A DNA stretch of 64,000 bases from positions 1,173,501-1,237,500 of the forward strand of contig NZ_CP117025.1 in NCBI RefSeq assembly GCF_028551275.1, read 5' to 3'. This DNA comes from Sphingomonas hankookensis (GTDB lineage: Bacteria > Pseudomonadota > Alphaproteobacteria > Sphingomonadales > Sphingomonadaceae). Positions 27,557-37,602 of the stretch are shown here, piece after piece (the first letter of the stretch is position 1; each line of letters starts with the position of its first letter). Both the position numbers and the translations under genes were made by a program. Under the pieces are notes generated by a model. That model had not been told where the DNA came from. It did not search any database and saw only the letters and a list, made by a program, of their open reading frames with translations.

Positions 27557-27658
27557 CGCAGCTACTGCAAGCCACCCGAGGCGCGGCCGGCCGGCGGCGC
27601 GGGGAGCGCCGTCCGACGGCACGGGCTTTGCCCGTGTCGGGGCCGTGCCACCAAGCCA

Positions 27659-27678
27659 AAGTTCACTAAGTTCACACT
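27659..27678 (+). repeat. family F motif, copy 2
   Basis: AAGTTCACTAAGTTCACACT, followed by AACCGC as in copy 1 (AACCAC). Confidence 0.8.
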
Positions 27679-27802
27679 AACCGCATGTTTGCGAACGCGG
27701 GGAAGGAGGCGGTTGATGCCCCAGCCTTCGTTCTGGCGCCAGTTGTTTAAAGGTGCGTGTTGTTGTCTGCCACCAGTCCCCGAAACCCGCGGAAAATCGC
27801 CA

Positions 27803-27822
27803 AAGGTCACTAAGTTCACACT
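27803..27822 (+). repeat. family F motif, copy 3
   Basis: AAGGTCACTAAGTTCACACT, one base different from the others, followed by CGTG as in copy 4. Confidence 0.75.
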
Positions 27823-27946
27823 CGTGACGTGTTCGTCGCGGGGCCGGATGGGGCGCGGTGGGGTAGCGAAGCCGACGATGGGAAAGAGCGGGTTCGATAC
27901 TGGCAGGTTGGTGGCTTGTAGGACAGGGTTTCCTGTGTGGGCGGGG

Positions 27947-27983
27947 AAGAAGAAGCGGGACCCCGGGTCGAGCCCGGGGTGAC
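27947..27983 (+). repeat. family B half element, copy 5
   Basis: Only the right arm (GAAGCGGGACCCCGGGTCGA and GCCCGGGGTGAC) is present; no matching left arm is seen nearby. Confidence 0.8.
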
Positions 27984-27995
27984 GGGGAATAGGGC

Positions 27996-28613
27996 CTAGC
28001 CCGTGACTTCCAGTCCGAGCGCGCGGGCGGCGACGGCGGCTTGCGTGCGGTTGCCGACGTCGAGCTTGCGCAGCACGGCGGTCATGTGGACCTTCACGGT
28101 CGTCTCGGCGATGCCGAGGTCGTGGGCGATCTGCTTGTTCAGGCGGCCGGCGAGGACGCCGAGCAGGACGCGAAGCTGCATCGGAGTGAGTGCGGCGACG
28201 CGGGCGGCCATGTCGTCTTCGGGTGCGGTGTCGGGGGCCATGCGGTCGCCGGCGAGCGCGGCGGCGATGGCGGCCTCGATCGATTCCAGTGCCGCATCCT
28301 TGCCGACGAACCCGACCGCGCCGAACCGGGCAACCTGGGCGAAGGCGGCGGCGCGATCGGCGCCGGAGACGACGAGGATGGGGACGTCGGGGGCTTCGGC
28401 ATGGAGCAGGGCCACGCCGCTATAGCCGACCGCGCCGGGCATGTTCAGGTCGAGCAGGATCAGCGCGAGCTTGTCGGCGTCGCGAATGGCCTGGACCGCG
28501 CGGTCGAGCGAGCCGGCTTCGACGATATGCGCGTCGGGGCGGACTTGCAGGACGGCGAGGGTCAGGGCCTGACGGAACAGCGGGTGGTCGTCGGCGACGA
28601 GGATGGTGGTCAT
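27996..28613 (-). CDS. crbR: LuxR-family response regulator, CrbR-like
   Basis: A 205-residue two-component regulator: receiver domain at the N-terminus (MTTILVADDHPLFRQAL) with phosphoacceptor Asp55 in LILLDLNMPG and a C-terminal LuxR-type helix-turn-helix (NKQIAHDLGIAETTVKVHMT). It lies between the transporter-fused kinase and acs, the arrangement known for CrbS-CrbR, which turns on acs during the acetate switch in gammaproteobacteria. It reads in the same direction as acs and is immediately downstream of it. The assignment to CrbR is from family plus neighbourhood. Confidence 0.88.
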   Translation of the reverse strand: MTTILVADDHPLFRQALTLAVLQVRPDAHIVEAGSLDRAVQAIRDADKLALILLDLNMPGAVGYSGVALLHAEAPDVPILVVSGADRAAAFAQVARFGAVGFVGKDAALESIEAAIAAALAGDRMAPDTAPEDDMAARVAALTPMQLRVLLGVLAGRLNKQIAHDLGIAETTVKVHMTAVLRKLDVGNRTQAAVAARALGLEVTG

Positions 28614-28628
28614 CGCGCGTTCTCCAGC

Positions 28629-28710
28629 GTCACCCCGGGCTTGACCCGGGGTACCGCTTTTTACCGACGGCAGAAGAAGAAGCGGGACCCCGGCTCAAGG
28701 CCGGGGTGAC
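28629..28710. repeat. family B palindrome, copy 6
   Basis: GTCACCCCGGGCTTGACCCG...CGGCTCAAGGCCGGGGTGAC, filling the short spacer between acs and the crbR-like gene. Confidence 0.9.
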
Positions 28711-28721
28711 GAGAGTGGGCA

Positions 28722-30656
<1,935 letters not shown>

Positions 30657-30715
30657 GTTTCTCTCCTGTGCGCCTGATGTGCGGTCGCGGGTACGCGCGT
30701 CAAGCGGTCGGCCCC

Positions 30716-30731
30716 TACTACCAAGGTCGTA
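30716..30731. promoter_or_regulatory. candidate operator between acs and the MHS transporter
   Basis: TACTACC-AA-GGTCGTA, an inverted repeat with one mismatch per 7-base arm, central in the divergent promoter region. A LuxR-type regulator such as the CrbR-like protein is the natural candidate to bind it; this is inference. Confidence 0.4.
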
Positions 30732-30817
30732 CTGGCCGCCATGGCGCGTGCAGATGACACTGGCGCGGCACGAGGTGTGGCGACAGACTGCACCGGACAA
30801 GACGAGAGGATGCCGCC

Positions 30818-32473
30818 ATGGCAGAGGCTGTAGCCGTGCCCCACAAGGGCCAGAACGAGAAGCTGGTGATCGCGGCGTCGTCGCTCGGCACCGTGTTCGA
30901 ATGGTACGACTTCTACCTGTACGGGTTGCTGGCGACGTATATTTCGAAGCAGTTCTTTTCGGGCGTGAACGAGACGACCGGGTTCATCCTGGCGCTGGGC
31001 GCATTTGCCGCCGGGTTTGCGGTCAGGCCGTTCGGGGCGCTGGTGTTCGGGCGGATCGGCGATCTGGTCGGGCGCAAGAACACGTTCCTCGTCACGATGG
31101 GGATCATGGGCCTGTCGACCTTCGCGGTGGGCCTGTTGCCGAGCTATGCCAGCATCGGGGTGGCCGCACCGGTGATACTGGTATTGCTGCGTATCCTGCA
31201 GGGGCTGGCGCTGGGCGGGGAATATGGCGGGGCGGCGACCTATGTCGCGGAACATGCGCCCGATGGGAAGCGGGGGCTGTACACCAGCTTCATCCAGACG
31301 ACGGCGACGATGGGGCTGTTCGCGGCGCTGCTGGTCGTGATCGGGTTCCGCACCGCGCTGGGCGAAGAGACGTTCGGCGGGTTCGGGTGGCGGCTGCCGT
31401 TCCTCGTGTCGATCCTGCTGCTGGGCGTATCGATGTGGATCCGGCTGCAATTGTCGGAAAGCCCCGTGTTCCTAAAGATGAAGGAAGAGGGCAAGACGTC
31501 GAAGGCGCCGCTGACCGAGGCGTTCCTGCGCTGGCCGAATTTGAAGGTCGTGCTGATCGCGCTGTTCGGCGCGGCGATGGGGCAGGCGGTGGTGTGGTAT
31601 ACAGGCCAGTTCTACGTCCTGTTCTTCCTCGAAAAGATGATGAAGGTCGATGGCGCGACGGTGAACGTGCTGCTGGCCATCGCGCTGGCGCTGGGGACGC
31701 CGTTCTTCGTGTTCTTCGGCTGGTTGTCGGACAGGATCGGGCGGAAATGGATCATCATGGGTGGCTGTGCGATTGCGGCACTCACCTATTTCCCGCTGTT
31801 CGGCGCGCTGACCGATGCCGCCAATCCGGCGCTGGCGGCGGCGCAGGTCGCGTCGCCGGTTCGCGTCACCGCGCATGACGCGGATTGTTCGGTCCAGTTC
31901 GATCCGATCGGGCGCAACAAGTTCGATGCGAAGAGCTGCGACATCGCCAAATCCTATCTGGCGAAGAACGGCATCAGCTACACCAATGTCGAGGCACCGG
32001 CGGGGACGATCGCGAGCGTCGCAGTCGGCGACCGCGTGCTGGTGGCGCCCGATCCGGCGAAGGTGAGCGGACCGGCGCGGGCGGCGGCGATCACCGCCTA
32101 TCAGGGCGAGGTCGCGTCGGCGCTCAGCGCAGCGGGCTATCCGGCGAAGGCCGATCCGGCGGCGATCAACAAGCCGCTGGTGGTGCTGATCCTGTGGTTC
32201 ATGGTGATCCTGGTGACCATGGTGTACGGCCCGATCGCGGCGCTGCTGGTCGAACTGTTCCCCAGCCGCATCCGCTATACGTCGATGTCGCTGCCCTATC
32301 ATATCGGCAATGGCTGGTTCGGCGGGTTCCTGCCGACGACCGCCTTCGCGATGGTCGCGGCGACCGGCGATATCTATTACGGGCTGTGGTATCCGGTGGT
32401 GCTGGCGGTGGTGACGCTGGTGCTGGGGGTGCTGTTTTTGCCAGAGACGTTTCGGCGGAATATCCGGGATTAG
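30818..32473 (+). CDS. MFS transporter, metabolite:H+ symporter (MHS) family, with an extracytoplasmic insert
   Basis: A 551-residue inner-membrane symporter for small carboxylates or related metabolites. The MHS signature is clear: [35 protein letters not shown] and [23 protein letters not shown]. Between transmembrane helices in the C-terminal half there is a ~105-residue insert (about residues 345-450) with two cysteines (DADCSVQF and KSCDIAK) that should face the periplasm. Its place opposite acs suggests transport of acetate or a related short acid, not proven. The ATG at 30818 follows a GAGAGGA site. Confidence 0.9.
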   Translation: MAEAVAVPHKGQNEKLVIAASSLGTVFEWYDFYLYGLLATYISKQFFSGVNETTGFILALGAFAAGFAVRPFGALVFGRIGDLVGRKNTFLVTMGIMGLSTFAVGLLPSYASIGVAAPVILVLLRILQGLALGGEYGGAATYVAEHAPDGKRGLYTSFIQTTATMGLFAALLVVIGFRTALGEETFGGFGWRLPFLVSILLLGVSMWIRLQLSESPVFLKMKEEGKTSKAPLTEAFLRWPNLKVVLIALFGAAMGQAVVWYTGQFYVLFFLEKMMKVDGATVNVLLAIALALGTPFFVFFGWLSDRIGRKWIIMGGCAIAALTYFPLFGALTDAANPALAAAQVASPVRVTAHDADCSVQFDPIGRNKFDAKSCDIAKSYLAKNGISYTNVEAPAGTIASVAVGDRVLVAPDPAKVSGPARAAAITAYQGEVASALSAAGYPAKADPAAINKPLVVLILWFMVILVTMVYGPIAALLVELFPSRIRYTSMSLPYHIGNGWFGGFLPTTAFAMVAATGDIYYGLWYPVVLAVVTLVLGVLFLPETFRRNIRD

Positions 32474-32493
32474 GTACGACCGTTTGGCAAGAT

Positions 32494-32577
32494 GTACCCC
32501 CGCGCAGGCGGGGGTCCAGGGCGGCATACGCGATCGTCGTTTGCCTGGCTCTGGACCCCCGCCTGCGCGGGGGTACG
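32494..32577. repeat. family C-related palindrome, copy 3
   Basis: GTACCCCCGCGCAGGCGGGGG and GTCCAG face CTGGACCCCCGCCTGCGCGG and GGGTAC; the arms are near-perfect inverses, each itself containing a small stem. Confidence 0.9.
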
Positions 32578-32632
32578 GTTGTGTCTGGGGTTTAGGCAAG
32601 GTGCCGATGCGGGTCCGAGCATCGCAAACTTC

Positions 32633-32714
32633 GTCACCCCGGGCCTGATCCGGGGTCCCGCTTCTCAACCACGGCCGCAGAAGAAGCGGGACCCCGGATC
32701 AAGTCCGGGGTGAC
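32633..32714. repeat. family B palindrome, copy 7
   Basis: GTCACCCCGGGCCTGATCCG...CGGATCAAGTCCGGGGTGAC between the convergent MHS transporter and YbdD-like genes. Confidence 0.9.
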
Positions 32715-32733
32715 GGTGGGTAGAGGTTCGCGA

Positions 32734-32922
32734 TCAGCAACATCTTGGCGGGGCGCCGGGGCCGGTGCCGTAGCGCCTTGCCACCCGGTCGCGGTGGAAT
32801 TCCTTGAGCGTCATGATCGGTTCGCCGGGGTGGTGCGCCGTGCGATGCGCGACGTAGCGGTCGTAATCGGGGACGCCGACCATCAGCCGCGCCCCCTCCG
32901 CCAGCTTATGCAGGAAGCGCAT
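32734..32922 (-). CDS. YbdD/YjiX family small protein
   Basis: A 62-residue protein (MRFLHKLAEGARLMVGVPDY...) of the DUF466 family, which follows carbon-starvation transporters in many proteobacteria. Conserved features seen are GVPDYDRYVAHRTAHHPGEP and MTLKEFHRDRVARRYG, and it has a cysteine pair at the very end. It overlaps the 3' end of cstA by 17 bases, so it is co-expressed with it. In E. coli the partner of BtsT/CstA-type transporters is needed for pyruvate or peptide uptake function, but its mechanism is unclear. Confidence 0.9.
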   Translation of the reverse strand: MRFLHKLAEGARLMVGVPDYDRYVAHRTAHHPGEPIMTLKEFHRDRVARRYGTGPGAPPRCC

Positions 32923-34984
32923 CGCCGACCTCCTGCGTGGTGGGGGTGGGGACGGCCTTCGCCTTGCGGATCGCGCCGATGCCATAGGCGAGGATCGACA
33001 GCACCACGACGATGAACAGCACGCACAGCGCGGCGTCGATGCGGTCGTTGAGGATGATCCGCTGCATCTCCGCCGCCGATTTGGCGGGGGCGAGGATATC
33101 GCCACGCGCCAGCGCTTCGGAAAAGACGTTGGCATGGGCGAGGAAGCCGATCTTGGGATTGGCGTCGAACAGCTTCTGCCACCCCGCCGTCAGCGTGCAG
33201 ATCAGCAGCCATGCGGTCGGGACCATCGTCACCCAGGCATAGCGGTCGCGCTTCATCTTGAAGAGGAGGACGGTCGACAGGATCAGCGCGATGGCGGCGA
33301 GCATCTGGTTCGAGATGCCGAACAGCGGCCACAGCGTGTTGATCCCGCCCAGCGGATCAGTGACGCCGCTGTAGAGGAAATAGCCCCAAGCGGCGACGGC
33401 GAGCGCGGTGCCGATCAGGTTGGGGCCGAGCTTCTGCGTCTCCTTCATTGCCGGAATGAAGCTGCCGAGCAGGTCCTGGATCATGAAGCGGGCGACGCGG
33501 GTGCCGGCATCGACGGTGGTCAGGATGAACAGCGCCTCGAACAGGATGGCGAAGTGATACCAGAAGGCCATCATCGCCTGTCCGCCGATCACTTGGCTCA
33601 GGATGTGGGCCATGCCGACCGCGAGAGTGGGGGCACCGCCGGCGCGCGACAGGATGCTGCTCTCGCCGACGTCGCGGGCGAGCTGGTCGAGCATGTCGGG
33701 GGTGACGACGAAGCCCCAGTTGGCGATGGCGCTGGCTGCCGATTGCGCGGTGGTGCCGATCAGCGCGGGCGGGGCGTTCATCGCGAAGTAGACGGCCGGA
33801 TCGAGCACGCAGGCGGCGATCAGCGCCATGATCGCGACGAAGCTTTCGGTCAGCATCGCGCCATAGCCGATGAAGCGCAGGTCGGCCTCGCTCGCCACCA
33901 TCTTGGGCGTGGTGCCGCTGGCGATCAGCGCGTGGAAGCCGGAGACGGCGCCGCAGGCGATGGTGATGAACAGGAACGGGAACAGCTTGCCCGAAAAGGC
34001 CGGGCCGGTGCCGTCGATGAAGCGGGTGACAGCGGGCATCTCCAGGTCGGGGCGGACATAGAGGATGCCGAGCGCGAGGCCGGCGATCACCCCGATCTTG
34101 AGGAAGGTCGAGAGATAATCGCGCGGGGCCAGCAGCAGCCAGACGGGTGCTACCGAGGCGACGAAGCCGTATGCCATCAGGATCAGCGCCAGCGCCGGGC
34201 CGGAATAGGTGAACATCGGCGCGAAGACCGGCGAATGCGCCACCGGCTCGCCGCCGACGATCGCCGCCATCAGCAGGACGAAGCCGATCACCGACATTTC
34301 GGCGATCTTGCCGGGCCGCAGGAAGCGGCCATAGAGGCCCATCAGCACCGCGATCGGGATGGTCGCGAAGACGGTGAAGGTGCCCCAGGGACTGCCGGTC
34401 AGCGCCTTGACCACCACCAGCGCCAGCACCGCCAGCAGGATGATCATGATCATCAGCACGCCGACCAGCGCGATGGTGCCGGGGATCAGCCCCATTTCGC
34501 TGCGGATCATGTCGCCCAGCGACCGCGCGTCGCGGCGGGTGGAGAAATAGAGGATCAGGAAATCCTGCACGGCGCCTGCGAACACGACCCCGGCGAGCAG
34601 CCAGAGCGTGCCGGGGAGGTAGCCCATCTGCGCGGCGAGCACCGGGCCGACCAGCGGGCCGGCGCCGGCGATGGCGGCGAAATGGTGGCCGAACAGCACG
34701 CCCTTATGGGTCGGGACATAATCGAGCCCGTCGTCGCGGCGCACCGCCGGGGTCGGGCGGGAGGGATCGACGCGCAGCACGCGCGACGCGATGAACAGGC
34801 CGTAGAAGCGATAGGCGATGGCGTAGACGCAGAGTGCTGCGACCACGATCCACAGCGCGTTGACCGGTTCGCCGCGCATCAGCGCGATCCAGCCGAGCGC
34901 GATGGCGCCGACGATCGCCACGGCGGCCCAGCCGATCCGTTCGCGCGCGGTGGTCGGTGCGATCGGTGTGGTTGCGGTTGCCAT
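32906..34984 (-). CDS. cstA: carbon starvation CstA family transporter
   Basis: A 692-residue inner-membrane protein with many helices (about sixteen to eighteen). Family landmarks are VPTHKGVLFGHHFAAIAGAG near residue 95, GAVQDFLILYFSTRRDARSLG and ANWGFVVTPDMLDQ. Members import pyruvate or peptides during carbon limitation. It sits one operon away from acs and the CrbSR-like genes and may share the theme of scavenging overflow metabolites. The ATG at 34984 is the first of the frame; a family A element separates it from the divergent phosphatase gene. Confidence 0.95.
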   Translation of the reverse strand: MATATTPIAPTTARERIGWAAVAIVGAIALGWIALMRGEPVNALWIVVAALCVYAIAYRFYGLFIASRVLRVDPSRPTPAVRRDDGLDYVPTHKGVLFGHHFAAIAGAGPLVGPVLAAQMGYLPGTLWLLAGVVFAGAVQDFLILYFSTRRDARSLGDMIRSEMGLIPGTIALVGVLMIMIILLAVLALVVVKALTGSPWGTFTVFATIPIAVLMGLYGRFLRPGKIAEMSVIGFVLLMAAIVGGEPVAHSPVFAPMFTYSGPALALILMAYGFVASVAPVWLLLAPRDYLSTFLKIGVIAGLALGILYVRPDLEMPAVTRFIDGTGPAFSGKLFPFLFITIACGAVSGFHALIASGTTPKMVASEADLRFIGYGAMLTESFVAIMALIAACVLDPAVYFAMNAPPALIGTTAQSAASAIANWGFVVTPDMLDQLARDVGESSILSRAGGAPTLAVGMAHILSQVIGGQAMMAFWYHFAILFEALFILTTVDAGTRVARFMIQDLLGSFIPAMKETQKLGPNLIGTALAVAAWGYFLYSGVTDPLGGINTLWPLFGISNQMLAAIALILSTVLLFKMKRDRYAWVTMVPTAWLLICTLTAGWQKLFDANPKIGFLAHANVFSEALARGDILAPAKSAAEMQRIILNDRIDAALCVLFIVVVLSILAYGIGAIRKAKAVPTPTTQEVGDALPA

Positions 34985-35059
34985 CGGCGTCTCCCCTGTT
35001 TGGGATACTATTGGCGGAAGGGGGCGGGGGATGCCAAGGGTTTCGTCACACTTGGTTCA

Positions 35060-35182
35060 CCCGTTTGCTTCGAGCGCAGGTTCGAGCTTGTCGAGAACCG
35101 AAGTCGAGAAGGGGGTGCCCCAAGCGACCGAGTTCTCGACGGACGCTTCTCGACAAGCTCGAAGCTGCTCGAACCGAACGGG
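35060..35182. repeat. family A element, copy 2
   Basis: CCCGTTTGCTTCGAGCGCAG, then TTCGAGCTTGTCGAGAACCG on the left faces CTTCTCGACAAGCTCGAAG and CTGCTCGAACCGAACGGG on the right. It lies between divergent cstA and phosphatase genes, 13 bases from the latter's start codon. Confidence 0.9.
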
Positions 35183-35195
35183 TATGGAGAGGACT

Positions 35196-35666
35196 ATGCC
35201 GAAACCACCCAACCGCTCTTTCCTGCTCGTCTGCCTCGGCAATATCTGCCGCTCGCCACTTGCCGAGGCGGCGCTGCGCGATGCGGCGGCGCGGGCGGGG
35301 GTGGCGATCACCGTCGATTCCGCCGGGACCGGGGCGTGGCATGTCGGGAACCCGCCCGATCCGCGGTCGCAGGCGGTCGCGCGGGCGCATGGCATCGATA
35401 TTTCGGGCTATCGCGCGCGGCAGGTGACGGCGGCGGATTATCGGCGGTTCACCGATATCCTCGCGCTCGACGGCGATAATCTGGCGGAGCTGCGGCGGCG
35501 CGCGCCGAGGGATGCGACCGCGCGGATCGGCCTGCTGATGGATGCGGTGCCGGGGCGGACAGGGCAGGCGGTGGCCGATCCCTATTATGGCGATGCCGCC
35601 GGGTTCGAAGTGACATGGGCCGATGTGTCGGCGGCGGCGGAGGCGATCATGGCGGGGTTGCGGTAA
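35196..35666 (+). CDS. low-molecular-weight protein-tyrosine phosphatase
   Basis: A 156-residue cytoplasmic phosphatase. The P-loop C-x5-R-S is at the N-terminus (LLVCLGNICRSPLAEA) and the general acid aspartate is in VADPYYGDAAGFE, the usual DPYY motif. Bacterial homologues often act on BY-kinases and exopolysaccharide export, but no such genes are nearby. The ATG at 35196 has GGAGAGG upstream, directly at the end of a family A repeat, so the promoter must lie within or before that repeat. Confidence 0.93.
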   Translation: MPKPPNRSFLLVCLGNICRSPLAEAALRDAAARAGVAITVDSAGTGAWHVGNPPDPRSQAVARAHGIDISGYRARQVTAADYRRFTDILALDGDNLAELRRRAPRDATARIGLLMDAVPGRTGQAVADPYYGDAAGFEVTWADVSAAAEAIMAGLR

Positions 35667-35764
35667 GGCCGTCGCGTGACGTTTGCGGAGCGCGCGATCA
35701 AGGCTTCGCATTTCAGCCTGATCGCGCGCACTTTCGCGGCGACACCTGTCACCTGGCCGTACAC

Positions 35765-35845
35765 GTCACCCCAGCGAAGGCTGGGGTCTTTCAGTAACCG
35801 CGCGGGACAGGAGCCGCGAGAGGCCCCAGCCTGCGCTGGGTGACG
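35765..35845. repeat. family C palindrome, copy 4
   Basis: CGTCACCCCAGCGAAGGCTG and GGGTC face GGCCCCAGCCTGCGCTGGGT and GACG, in the convergent spacer after the phosphatase gene. Confidence 0.85.
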
Positions 35846-35903
35846 TGCGTGGTCGGGGGGCGGAGTTCAGGTCGGTCAGGTCGGACCAGCCCCCGAAAAC
35901 GTA

Positions 35904-36527
35904 CTACCCCCCGAACGAACGACCCCCACCCCAGCCGCCGCTGGAGCGCGCGCTCACCCGGCCGCCGAAGCCGCCGCGCGAGACGACCGAGCTGCGCGTC
36001 TGGATGCGCTGGGTCGTGACCGGGGTCGTGATCGCCTTGCTGCCGACATTGTAGCGATAGCCGTTGTTCGGGCTGAGATAGGCGCCCGAGCCGGTGTACC
36101 AGCCGCCGTCGCGGTCGCGGCGGTCGCGGTAGAGGCCGCCATAGGTGTAGCGCGACGAATTGTTGTTGAGGAGCTGCCCGATCAGGAAGCCGGTGAGCAG
36201 CGGCGTGAAGAAGCTCTGTCCGCCTTCGCTGCGGCGCTGGCACTGGGCGGCGCCGAACTGTTCCTCGCACAATTGCTGGCTGTCGAAGCGCGGCGCGGCC
36301 TTGCCGTCCTCGTTGAACGCCTTTTGCTGGGCGGCGACGCAGGTGTCGCGGTCGAACTGGCCGCTGTCGACGCATTGCTGCACCGTCTGGAACGCCGCGA
36401 CCTCGGTCGGGGGGCCGAAGCGGGCCTGTTCGTTATTGTCGTCGCAGCCCGACAGCATCGCGACCGCGCCGACGGCGGTCAGGCCGGCAGCGACCGAGCG
36501 TTTGCGGCGGGGGGGCAGGGTGGTCAT
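35904..36527 (-). CDS. DUF1190 lipoprotein (YjfM/YgiB-like)
   Basis: A 207-residue predicted lipoprotein: basic N-terminus and hydrophobic stretch ending VGAVAMLSGCDD, with the lipobox LSGC giving the lipidated cysteine. The middle carries five further cysteines (QQCVDSGQFDRDTCV, QLCEEQFGAAQCQRRSEGG) and the C-terminus is Gly/Ser/Arg-rich (GGFGGRVSARSSGGWGGG). This pattern matches E. coli YgiB and YjfM (DUF1190). It is the last gene of a four-gene minus-strand set with DUF350, DUF2491 and a K+ channel, and its ATG lies 12 bases downstream of the DUF350 stop. Confidence 0.88.
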   Translation of the reverse strand: MTTLPPRRKRSVAAGLTAVGAVAMLSGCDDNNEQARFGPPTEVAAFQTVQQCVDSGQFDRDTCVAAQQKAFNEDGKAAPRFDSQQLCEEQFGAAQCQRRSEGGQSFFTPLLTGFLIGQLLNNNSSRYTYGGLYRDRRDRDGGWYTGSGAYLSPNNGYRYNVGSKAITTPVTTQRIQTRSSVVSRGGFGGRVSARSSGGWGGGRSFGG

Positions 36528-36538
36528 GGACAGGCCCT

Positions 36539-36952
36539 TCAATAGGTCATCGACGCGGCGTTGAGCAGCCCGACGCCGATCGAGGTCGCCGCGCTGTAGA
36601 TCGCGCTGGCGACGTTGCCGCCTTCGATCCGCGCCGCCATGTCGCGCACGATCACGCGGCGGATGATGAAGGCGGCGACGATCTGGATCACGCCCGCCAG
36701 CAGCGCCCAGGCGGTGAATTCGACGACGCTGATCGTGACGCTGAGCGCCGAGGCGAGGGGGAGCGCAAAGCCGATGATCGCGCCGCCCAGCGCCACCGCC
36801 GCCGCGACGTTGTTCGCGGAGATCAGCGCGCGTTCGTCATAGGGGGTCGAGACCTGATACAGCCATTTGAAGACGGTCAGGAACAGGCAGGCAAGGCCGA
36901 AGGCGACGATGAAATGCACCGCCCCGTTCATGAAATAGGCAATATCGAACAT
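36539..36952 (-). CDS. DUF350 membrane protein (YjfL-like)
   Basis: A 137-residue protein with four predicted transmembrane helices, matching the length and layout of E. coli YjfL. Conserved features are the ALISANNVAAAVALGGAIIG segment and the FIIRRVIVRDM turn before a final helix. Function is unknown; the family travels with PspA-like proteins and glutathionylspermidine-synthase-like proteins, as here. It ends 12 bases before the DUF1190 start and follows the DUF2491 gene by 11 bases, consistent with one operon. Confidence 0.9.
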   Translation of the reverse strand: MFDIAYFMNGAVHFIVAFGLACLFLTVFKWLYQVSTPYDERALISANNVAAAVALGGAIIGFALPLASALSVTISVVEFTAWALLAGVIQIVAAFIIRRVIVRDMAARIEGGNVASAIYSAATSIGVGLLNAASMTY

Positions 36953-36963
36953 CCCGTTCCCCT

Positions 36964-37602
36964 TCAGGCGTTGAATTCGGCAGGCAGCAGCGGCAGCCCG
37001 ACCATGATTTCGTGCGTCAGGTCGCCGCCCTCGGGCTGCATCGCCAGCGCGAGCAGCAGTTCCTGTCCTTCGGGCGGGACCTCGCGGGCATAGAGCATGC
37101 AGGTCTGCTTGATATGGCGGACCGGGCGGGCGGTGCGTTCCTCATACACCGCTTCCCAGAGTTCGACCGGCGGCTGTACGCGGTCGTCGTCGGGGTACCA
37201 GAAACGGTCGAAGCGGGCGAGGCCGGGTTCATCCCACACCGGCTGCGACAGGCGGCCCCGGAACGCGCCGGTATCGGCCCAGTCGGTCGGATAGGTCGAC
37301 GACCAGGGGCGGAACAGCGTGAAGTCGTCGGCGTCCGACCCGTCGGCGCGCTGGCTGACCGCCTGCAACATCAGTTCGTCATCGGTGTAGAACCGATGGA
37401 CATGGCTGCCATCATCCAGCCGGATCAGCCCCTGCGCGGTGATTTCCAGCGTGTCGCGCTCGAGGGTGAAGGCCGCACCGGTCAGCCGCCGCCAGGCCAG
37501 CACGTCCAACCGCACCTGCCGCCCGATGGTGATGTTGCGGACCACCGCCACGGCGGGGGTTTCGTCCTTGGGAGCGCCGCCGAACAGGCTGCCGAAAATC
37601 AT
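36964..37602 (-). CDS. DUF2491 protein (YjfK-like)
   Basis: A 212-residue soluble protein starting MIFGSLFGGAPKDETPAVAV. It has no signal peptide or membrane segment. The layout (beta-rich, tyrosine-poor start, HVHRFYTDDELMLQAVS in the middle and a final EIMVGLPLLPAEFNA) fits the DUF2491/YjfK family. No enzymatic motif is evident. It overlaps the end of the K+ channel gene by 4 bases and is followed by DUF350, in the same gene order as E. coli yjfK-yjfL-yjfM. Confidence 0.87.
   Translation of the reverse strand: MIFGSLFGGAPKDETPAVAVVRNITIGRQVRLDVLAWRRLTGAAFTLERDTLEITAQGLIRLDDGSHVHRFYTDDELMLQAVSQRADGSDADDFTLFRPWSSTYPTDWADTGAFRGRLSQPVWDEPGLARFDRFWYPDDDRVQPPVELWEAVYEERTARPVRHIKQTCMLYAREVPPEGQELLLALAMQPEGGDLTHEIMVGLPLLPAEFNA

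Larger units (their letters stand above)
27557..27995. other. 439-base gene-free spacer with F motifs and a half B element
   Basis: Convergent spacer between the receiver domain and the CrbR-like gene. It holds a GC-rich hairpin block (27583-27622) similar to 770-807, the hairpin CGGGCTTTGCCCG, two family F motifs and one arm of family B. I see no gene. Confidence 0.7.

Noticed and set aside
27659..27678. Family F motif as a LexA box
   Set aside because: GTTC repeats are spaced by 5 bases here, not the 7 needed, and the copies do not lie before SOS genes.
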